Assembly: GCF_002837185.1 (NCBI RefSeq)
Contig: NZ_KZ477990.1
Coordinates: forward strand, 186,001 to 250,000
DNA from: Pseudomonas fluorescens
GTDB lineage: Bacteria > Pseudomonadota > Gammaproteobacteria > Pseudomonadales > Pseudomonadaceae
Direction: 5' to 3'
DNA: 64,000 bases
Position numbers and translations under genes: made by a program. A model generated the notes under the pieces. It was not told the DNA's origin. It did not search any database and saw only the letters and a program-made list of their open reading frames with translations. Position 1 is the stretch's first letter; each line of letters opens with the position of its first letter. Of the stretch, positions 58,950-64,000 are shown piece by piece.

Positions 58950-60263
58950 CTACGCGCTGGGCGGCACCTCGTCGGGCGTCTTGATAAATACAGTGTACTT
59001 GGCGCCCTCCATGGTCTCGAACGCGATCAGCTTGTCCACCAGCGGCAGGTTCAGCACCTTGCCGGCATTGAGCAATAACATGCCGTTGTCGGCATTGAGG
59101 TTGCGCGCCAGCACCATACCGTCCTCCAGCTCGCGGGTGGTGAGGGCTTTGACCGTAGGATCACCCAGGGTCACATCGCTGAGAAAGGTGGCGCAGGCCT
59201 GCACGAAATCCTCCACCAGCTCCGGGTCATACAGGCGCCCGGCGTACTTGCGGATATACAGCAGCGCTTCGTCGCTGTTCAGGTGCCGTTCCAGGATCAG
59301 GCCCTTCTGCAATTCGATGAAATCCACCGCCAGCTTCAACAACCGCGAACCGGGCGGGATCGCGTCGCCCTTGAGGTGGTCGGGAAACCCCGAGCCGTCC
59401 CAACGCTCCTGGTGATGACGAATGATGCGCGCCGCGTCCTTCATCGGCTCCAGGGTCATCAACAACGACTCGCTCTGGGTCGGGTATTCGCGATACAGGC
59501 CGCGGTCGGTGCTGTGCAGCTTGTCCGATGGCGCAAGCATCATGCTGTCGTTCCAGCTCAGTTTGCCGATGTTGTACAGCGCGGCGGCCATGGTCAGGTC
59601 GCGGGTGCTGGCTTCATCGATGGACTGGGCGGCGCAGTACACGCGGATCAATTCGATCAACGCGCGGTTGGTCTGCTTGTCTTTGGGCAGGCGCAGGTTG
59701 GCCAGCAGGGAAAACACTTCGGTACCGGTCACGTAGCTGCGCTTGAGCTCGTCGTAGGCCAGGTCGAGCATGTCGGCGGTCTGTTGCAATTCGGCGGTGC
59801 GCGCCGTCACGCGCTTTTCCAGCGTGGCGTTTAGCGCCTTGAGCTGGTCGTTCTGCGCATGGGTGAGACGCTCGAGCCGCTGGTGTTCGAGGGTTTGCTG
59901 CAGGATCAACTGCAACTCTTCATCATTCCAGGGTTTGCTGATATAGCGGTGAATCTGGCCGTCGTTGATCGCCTTGACGATGGTGGTCAAGTCGGCATAA
60001 CCGGTGAGCAGAATGCGGCGGGCGCCCGGGTACAGACGGTGGACCTCGGCCAACAGTGTGGCCCCGTCCATGCCGGGCATGCGCGCATCGCTCATCACCA
60101 GGTCGATGGGCCGGGTTGCCATGATCTCCAGCGCCTGGGCGCCGCTGGTGGCCAGCACGACGTCGTAGGGTTGGCTGCGCAACAGGCGGCGCAGGCTGTT
60201 GAGGATCGACTCTTCATCGTCGACCAGCAGAACGGCGGGCTTGGTAGCGAGTGGTTCATCCAT
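58950..60263 (-). CDS. response regulator with degenerate HD-GYP (YN-GYP) domain
   Basis: A 437-residue protein with an N-terminal receiver (phospho-Asp in VMSDARMPGMDG), a coiled linker and an HD-GYP-like domain. The metal-binding HD pair is replaced by Tyr-Asn (ALYNIGKLSW near residue 230), while the second motif HHQERWDGSGFP (about 282-293) is partly kept. Canonical HD-GYP proteins hydrolyse cyclic-di-GMP; without the HD pair this one is probably not a phosphodiesterase. It matches the P. aeruginosa YN-GYP protein PA2572, which affects virulence and motility. It is divergent from a GGDEF-EAL gene. Confidence 0.9.
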   Translation of the reverse strand: MDEPLATKPAVLLVDDEESILNSLRRLLRSQPYDVVLATSGAQALEIMATRPIDLVMSDARMPGMDGATLLAEVHRLYPGARRILLTGYADLTTIVKAINDGQIHRYISKPWNDEELQLILQQTLEHQRLERLTHAQNDQLKALNATLEKRVTARTAELQQTADMLDLAYDELKRSYVTGTEVFSLLANLRLPKDKQTNRALIELIRVYCAAQSIDEASTRDLTMAAALYNIGKLSWNDSMMLAPSDKLHSTDRGLYREYPTQSESLLMTLEPMKDAARIIRHHQERWDGSGFPDHLKGDAIPPGSRLLKLAVDFIELQKGLILERHLNSDEALLYIRKYAGRLYDPELVEDFVQACATFLSDVTLGDPTVKALTTRELEDGMVLARNLNADNGMLLLNAGKVLNLPLVDKLIAFETMEGAKYTVFIKTPDEVPPSA

Positions 60264-60429
60264 GGCGACTCTGCCTTCAAATTAAATCAAGTTACGCGAA
60301 ATTGAACCGCTATAACACGTATACGGTGTCGATTTGACGCGAAGTAGCCGTCGATATCAAGGTAACTCAACTATGCTGTCACAGCAGATGTGCACGTCGT
60401 TCAGCTGTAGCACCACGGAAGGAATCGTT

Positions 60430-60468
60430 ATGCCTTCGAACCCTTTGCAGCTGCGGAGCGCGCCATGA
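60430..60468 (+). CDS. possible 12-codon leader ORF upstream of the GGDEF-EAL gene
   Basis: An ATG preceded by AAGGA (spacing about seven bases) opens a 12-codon frame MPSNPLQLRSAP. Its TGA overlaps the ATG of the downstream signalling gene (ATGA). This geometry would couple translation of the main gene to the leader. Conservation is untested, and the downstream gene also has its own GGAG site. Confidence 0.4.
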   Translation: MPSNPLQLRSAP

Positions 60469-62342
60469 ATCCGGACTCGGCACGCGCCAACCGTCGCATA
60501 CTCATCGTCGATGACACCGCTTCGATCCACCAGGACTTTCGCAAAATCCTCTGTGCCGACGAGTATGGCGAGCCCTCCCTCGATGCCCTGGAATCAGCCC
60601 TGTTCGGCACTGCCGCGCCAGTACGCCAGGCTTTTGAGCTGGACTCCGCCTACCAGGGCCAGGAAGCGCTTGCGCTGGTAAACAAGGCACTGGAGGCCAA
60701 GGCTCCCTACGCCATGGTGTTTATCGACATGCGCATGCCCCCCGGCTGGGATGGGCTGCACACCATCGAACAGCTGTGGGACGTCGATCCCAACCTGCAA
60801 ATAGCGTTGTGCACCGCCTATTCCGACTACTCCTTCGAGGCCATCGAAGCGCGCCTGAAATACGAAGATCAGTGGCTGATCCTGAAAAAACCCTTCGACG
60901 CTCTGGAAATCCGCCAGATGGCCAATGCGCTGACCTGGAAATGGCAACTGGCCCAGGACGCCGCGCTCAAGGTGATCGGCCTGGAATGCACCATCGAAGA
61001 ACGCGTACAGGAACTGCTCAAGGTCTCGCACCTGTTGCACTACGACGCCTTGACCGAGCTGCCCAACAGCACGCTGCTCGGTGATCGGTTGACCCAGGCC
61101 ATCGCCCTGGGCCGGCGGCATGACACGCAACTGGCGGTGATGTTTATCGGGCTCGACCGCTTCAAGCGCATCAACAATGCCCTGGGCTACCCGGCGGGCG
61201 ACGAGGTGCTCCAACAAGTGAGCCAAAGCCTGGTAGCCACGGTGCGCGCGTCGGACTCGGTGTTTCGCTACGGCGCCGACGAGTTCGTGATTGTGCTCAA
61301 CGACATCCTGCATCCCCAGCAAACCCAGCTTATTGCGCGAAAGGTACTCAATGCCGTCAGCACGACGCGTCACGTCGCGGGCCATGACCTGAGCGTGACC
61401 GCGAGCGTGGGGATCAGCATTTACCCCAACGACGCCAGCAACGCGGTGGGGTTGGTCAAACAGGCTGAAACCGCCATGCGCACCTGCAAGGAACGCGGCC
61501 AGAATGACTTCAGTTTTTATACCGAAGACATGAACCTGCGCGCCCGGCACCAGCAAAACCTGGAGAGCGCGATCCGCCAGGCGCTGGAACGCGATGAGTT
61601 CGTGGTGCACTACCAGCCCAAGCTGAATCTGGACTCCGGGCGCATCGTCGGCGCGGAGGCGCTGACACGTTGGTGCCGACCCACCGGCTGGGCCAGCCCG
61701 GCCGAATTCATTCCGATCGCCGAAGACAGCGGTCTGATCGTGCGCCTGACCCAGTGGGTACTGCGCCAGGCCTGCCTACAAGCCCAAGCCTGGCGCGAGA
61801 TGGACCTGGCGCCGCTGTGCATGTCGGTGAATATCTCGGCAATCGACCTTCGCCAACGGGACTTCGTCGATAACCTGGTTGCCATCCTGAAAGAGACCGG
61901 CCTGCCGCCCACTCAACTGGAACTGGAAATCACCGAGAGCGTGCTGATGCAGAATGTCGACGAAACCGTCGATACCCTGCAAAAAATCAAGGCCATGGGC
62001 GTGCGCCTGGCCCTGGATGATTTCGGCACCGGCTACTCCAGCATCACCTACTTGCGGCGCTTTCCCATCGATGTGCTGAAAATCGACCAGTCCTTCGTGC
62101 GCGGCCTCAGTGTAAATAACCAGGATGAACAACTGATCAGCGCTATCATCGGCATGGGCAAGAGCCTGGAGCTGAACATCATTGCCGAAGGCGTGGAAAC
62201 CGTCGAACAACTGAATTTCCTGAAAGCCAGGCACTGTGAAGAAGCTCAGGGTTTTCTCTTCAGCAAGGCGTTGCCGCCCAAGGATTTCGTCCAGTTGCTG
62301 CAAGCGGACTGCGCGACACTGATGCCCGATCAATCGCCCTAG
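60465..62342 (+). CDS. REC-GGDEF-EAL cyclic-di-GMP signalling protein
   Basis: A 625-residue cytoplasmic protein. The receiver is a longer variant with phospho-Asp in FIDMRMPPGWDG (about 89-100) and Lys in LKKPFD. The GGDEF domain (about 190-350) has GADEF in place of GGDEF, so cyclase activity is doubtful. The EAL domain (about 375-615) keeps EALTRW, ITESVLM, LDDFGTGYSS, IDQSFVRGL and IAEGVE, so phosphodiesterase activity is likely. The receiver resembles those paired with DAHL-type kinases, one of which begins at the window end. GGAG lies eight bases before the ATG. Confidence 0.92.
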   Translation: MNPDSARANRRILIVDDTASIHQDFRKILCADEYGEPSLDALESALFGTAAPVRQAFELDSAYQGQEALALVNKALEAKAPYAMVFIDMRMPPGWDGLHTIEQLWDVDPNLQIALCTAYSDYSFEAIEARLKYEDQWLILKKPFDALEIRQMANALTWKWQLAQDAALKVIGLECTIEERVQELLKVSHLLHYDALTELPNSTLLGDRLTQAIALGRRHDTQLAVMFIGLDRFKRINNALGYPAGDEVLQQVSQSLVATVRASDSVFRYGADEFVIVLNDILHPQQTQLIARKVLNAVSTTRHVAGHDLSVTASVGISIYPNDASNAVGLVKQAETAMRTCKERGQNDFSFYTEDMNLRARHQQNLESAIRQALERDEFVVHYQPKLNLDSGRIVGAEALTRWCRPTGWASPAEFIPIAEDSGLIVRLTQWVLRQACLQAQAWREMDLAPLCMSVNISAIDLRQRDFVDNLVAILKETGLPPTQLELEITESVLMQNVDETVDTLQKIKAMGVRLALDDFGTGYSSITYLRRFPIDVLKIDQSFVRGLSVNNQDEQLISAIIGMGKSLELNIIAEGVETVEQLNFLKARHCEEAQGFLFSKALPPKDFVQLLQADCATLMPDQSP

Positions 62343-62361
62343 GCCTGCAAGGAGTGCTCGC

Positions 62362-63330
62362 TTGAGCAATATTTCCAATCACCGTTTGGGTCTGATGCTG
62401 GTGTTGTGCGTGGGCACCGGCGCGCCGCTATCAGCCGCGCCGCTGAACGAAGCGCTCAAGCCCTTGCCGACGGTGCCAGTACTGGACCCGGCCAAGGTCG
62501 AGCTGGGTCGCCAGTTATTCAACGAGCCGCGCTTGTCGGTCAACAACAGGTTGTCCTGCGCCAGTTGCCACTCGCTGGAAGCGGGCGGGGCCGACAACAA
62601 ACCGTTCTCCATCGGCTTTGACGGCAAACCGGTGGAGCTCAACACCCCATCGGTATTCAACGCCAGCCTGAACTTCAAACAGTTCTGGAATGGTCGGGTG
62701 GACACGCTGGAAGCCCAGGTCGAACAAGTCGTGATCAGCCCGGTGGAAATGGGCAGCGACTGGCAAACCGTAGTGCGCAATCTCTCTGCCCTGCCCGCCT
62801 ACCAGAACGCATTCAAGCAGGCGTACCCCGATGGCGTCAGCGCCGCCAATGTGCAAAACGCACTGGCAACTTACGAGCGCACGCTGCTGACGCCCAATTC
62901 GCGGTTTGACCAATACCTGCTGGGTAACACCGAGATCCTGACCACGCGGGAAAAGTACGGCTACCAGCGTTTCAAGGACTATGGCTGCATCGCCTGCCAC
63001 CAGGGCGTGAACATCGGCGGCAACATGGTTCAGAAATTCGGCGTGATGGGCGATTACTTCACGGCCCGCGGCAATCCGGTCGAGGCGGACCTGGGCCGCT
63101 ACCTGCTGACCCAGGACGAAGAGGACCGCCATGTGTTCAAGGTGCCCAGCCTGCGCAATGTAGCCGTCACCGCCCCCTACTTCCACGACGCCTTGGCCAC
63201 GACCCTGGAAGAAGCGGTTGACGTGATGTTCAAGTACCAGTTGGGGCGCACCCCTTCCCAGGAAGACAAGGACCTGATTGTGCAGTTTCTCAAGACCTTG
63301 ACCGGCGAATGGGCGGGCAAGCCGCTATGA
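62362..63330 (+). CDS. dihaem cytochrome c peroxidase
   Basis: Periplasmic enzyme that reduces hydrogen peroxide with electrons from small cytochromes. The 322 residues have a signal peptide (ending PLSAAP) and two haem c sites, CASCH (66-70) and CIACH (209-213), plus the family segment RNVAVTAPYFHD. It begins at TTG with AAGGAG seven bases upstream, 19 bases after the GGDEF-EAL stop. It overlaps the next gene by ATGA. Being sandwiched between two signalling genes is unusual for a peroxidase and suggests a role in sensing oxidative conditions, which is inference. Confidence 0.93.
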   Translation: MSNISNHRLGLMLVLCVGTGAPLSAAPLNEALKPLPTVPVLDPAKVELGRQLFNEPRLSVNNRLSCASCHSLEAGGADNKPFSIGFDGKPVELNTPSVFNASLNFKQFWNGRVDTLEAQVEQVVISPVEMGSDWQTVVRNLSALPAYQNAFKQAYPDGVSAANVQNALATYERTLLTPNSRFDQYLLGNTEILTTREKYGYQRFKDYGCIACHQGVNIGGNMVQKFGVMGDYFTARGNPVEADLGRYLLTQDEEDRHVFKVPSLRNVAVTAPYFHDALATTLEEAVDVMFKYQLGRTPSQEDKDLIVQFLKTLTGEWAGKPL

Positions 63331-64000
63331 GACGACTGACACGCCTGTATCGCCGCCGCGCCAGCCAAGTGTTGCTGGGCCTGATGACCTTGTTGCTCGC
63401 CTCCACGCTGGTGTTTTTGTACCTCAAGTCCTCACGCGACCAGGCGGCCACCTACACCCAGTCACGGGACTTGATCCGCCAGCTCCAGCAGCTCAATGCG
63501 CAATGGGACAGCGAAGTGCTCAAGGCGCGGATCGCAATCACTCACGACTACGATCCGCTGGTCATGCCACTGACGGAAATGACCCGCATCTGGGCAGAAC
63601 TCGACAGTCGCGACACCTACCACAGCGCTACCGACCTGCCGGGTTGGCAGGCCAGCCGGGCGGCGTATCAGACGGCCATCCAGGAAAAAGCCCGGCTGGT
63701 GGACCAGTTCAAATCCCACAACGCCGTGCTGCGCAACTCACTGGCGTTTCTGCCGACCGCCGAAGATGACATCCAGGCCCAATTCAACGCCATTGACGAT
63801 GAAGGCCGGCTGCAACTGCAAGGCGTGGCCACCGACACCTACGACCTGCTGCTCAGCAGCCTGGAGTTCGCCCAGGTCACCAGCGACGAGCGCGCCGCCG
63901 ATATCCTGGTAGGCCTGGGCAAACTGGCGATCAACAAACAGAGCCTGCCCAGTGAGTTCCAGGCGCCGGTGGATATCCTCAGCAACCATATTTCGCTGAT
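63327..64000 (+). CDS. N-terminal part of a DAHL-type membrane sensor kinase (3' end missing)
   Basis: An open frame of 224 codons runs off the window. It starts MRRLTRLYRRRASQVLLGL with one membrane helix (about 14-34), followed by a helical sensing region with DLIRQLQQLNAQWDSEVLKARI and LRNSLAFLP, the pattern of DAHL sensory domains. Kinase domains would lie beyond the end. It is coupled to the peroxidase by ATGA. A sensor gene adjoins the YN-GYP gene in P. aeruginosa too (PA2571), so it may act on the receivers at this locus. The kinase assignment is inferred from the sensory domain only. Confidence 0.72.
   Translation, partial: MRRLTRLYRRRASQVLLGLMTLLLASTLVFLYLKSSRDQAATYTQSRDLIRQLQQLNAQWDSEVLKARIAITHDYDPLVMPLTEMTRIWAELDSRDTYHSATDLPGWQASRAAYQTAIQEKARLVDQFKSHNAVLRNSLAFLPTAEDDIQAQFNAIDDEGRLQLQGVATDTYDLLLSSLEFAQVTSDERAADILVGLGKLAINKQSLPSEFQAPVDILSNHISL

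Noticed and set aside
58950..60263. Active HD-GYP phosphodiesterase
   Set aside because: The metal-binding His-Asp is Tyr-Asn in the DNA sequence, as in P. aeruginosa PA2572, so catalysis is doubtful.

Overview
The window is 64 kb of chromosome from a Pseudomonas of the fluorescens/putida lineage. This rests on gene order (mutS-fdxA-rsmZ; argG-motY-pyrC-rnt-prx-bfd-bfr-grxD; glpFKRD; acidic amino acid transporter plus AauSR plus glpM), high GC content, GTG/TTG starts with Shine-Dalgarno support, and many REP/REPIN palindromes of the GTGGGAGGGGGC and TAGGAGCGAGC types. No tRNA, rRNA, CRISPR array or intact insertion sequence was seen.

Layout. 1-8.7 kb: end of mutS, fdxA, the small RNA rsmZ with an upstream GacA-type box, apbC/mrp divergent from metG, a solitary rnfB, nth and a PA3496-type small protein. 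8.7-16.6 kb: a LuxR-type response regulator, an AT-rich gap holding a 137-bp inverted-repeat element, argG, motY, pyrC-rnt, a 2-Cys peroxiredoxin, bfd behind a Fur-like box, a bacterioferritin lacking ferroxidase ligands, and a monothiol glutaredoxin. 16.6-21.8 kb: a molybdopterin oxidoreductase, argF coupled to an ABC ATPase, and a YbaK deacylase. 22-34.6 kb: the glycerol genes glpF, glpK, glpR, glpD, then a sigma54/AauR-type promoter driving the glutamate/aspartate ABC transporter, the AauS/AauR two-component system and glpM.

34.7-42.3 kb is the most novel-looking block. It is a minus-strand cluster of a HAD phosphatase, a class III aminotransferase, an alpha/beta hydrolase, a FemAB/GNAT-like acyltransferase, a HAMP sensor kinase and an NtrC-type regulator. 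It is preceded by a near-consensus sigma54 promoter and, about 65-90 bp further upstream, three copies of the heptamer GCTACAA in alternating orientation. A divergent MipA/OmpV-like outer-membrane protein gene starts on the other side. The arrangement suggests a self-contained, signal-controlled pathway of unknown substrate.

43-46.9 kb: a ureohydrolase-fold protein coupled to two small four-helix transporters, a FrnE/DsbA-like oxidoreductase and a secreted alpha/beta hydrolase. 47-59 kb: two very large proteins (1869 and 1393 residues) of the Pseudomonas dermonecrotic-toxin-like (DUF6543) type, without visible immunity genes, separated by metR, a GNAT and a NUDIX gene. 59-64 kb: a cyclic-di-GMP signalling locus with a YN-GYP regulator (degenerate HD-GYP), a divergent REC-GGDEF(GADEF)-EAL protein behind a possible 12-codon leader, a dihaem cytochrome c peroxidase and the start of a DAHL-type sensor kinase running off the end.
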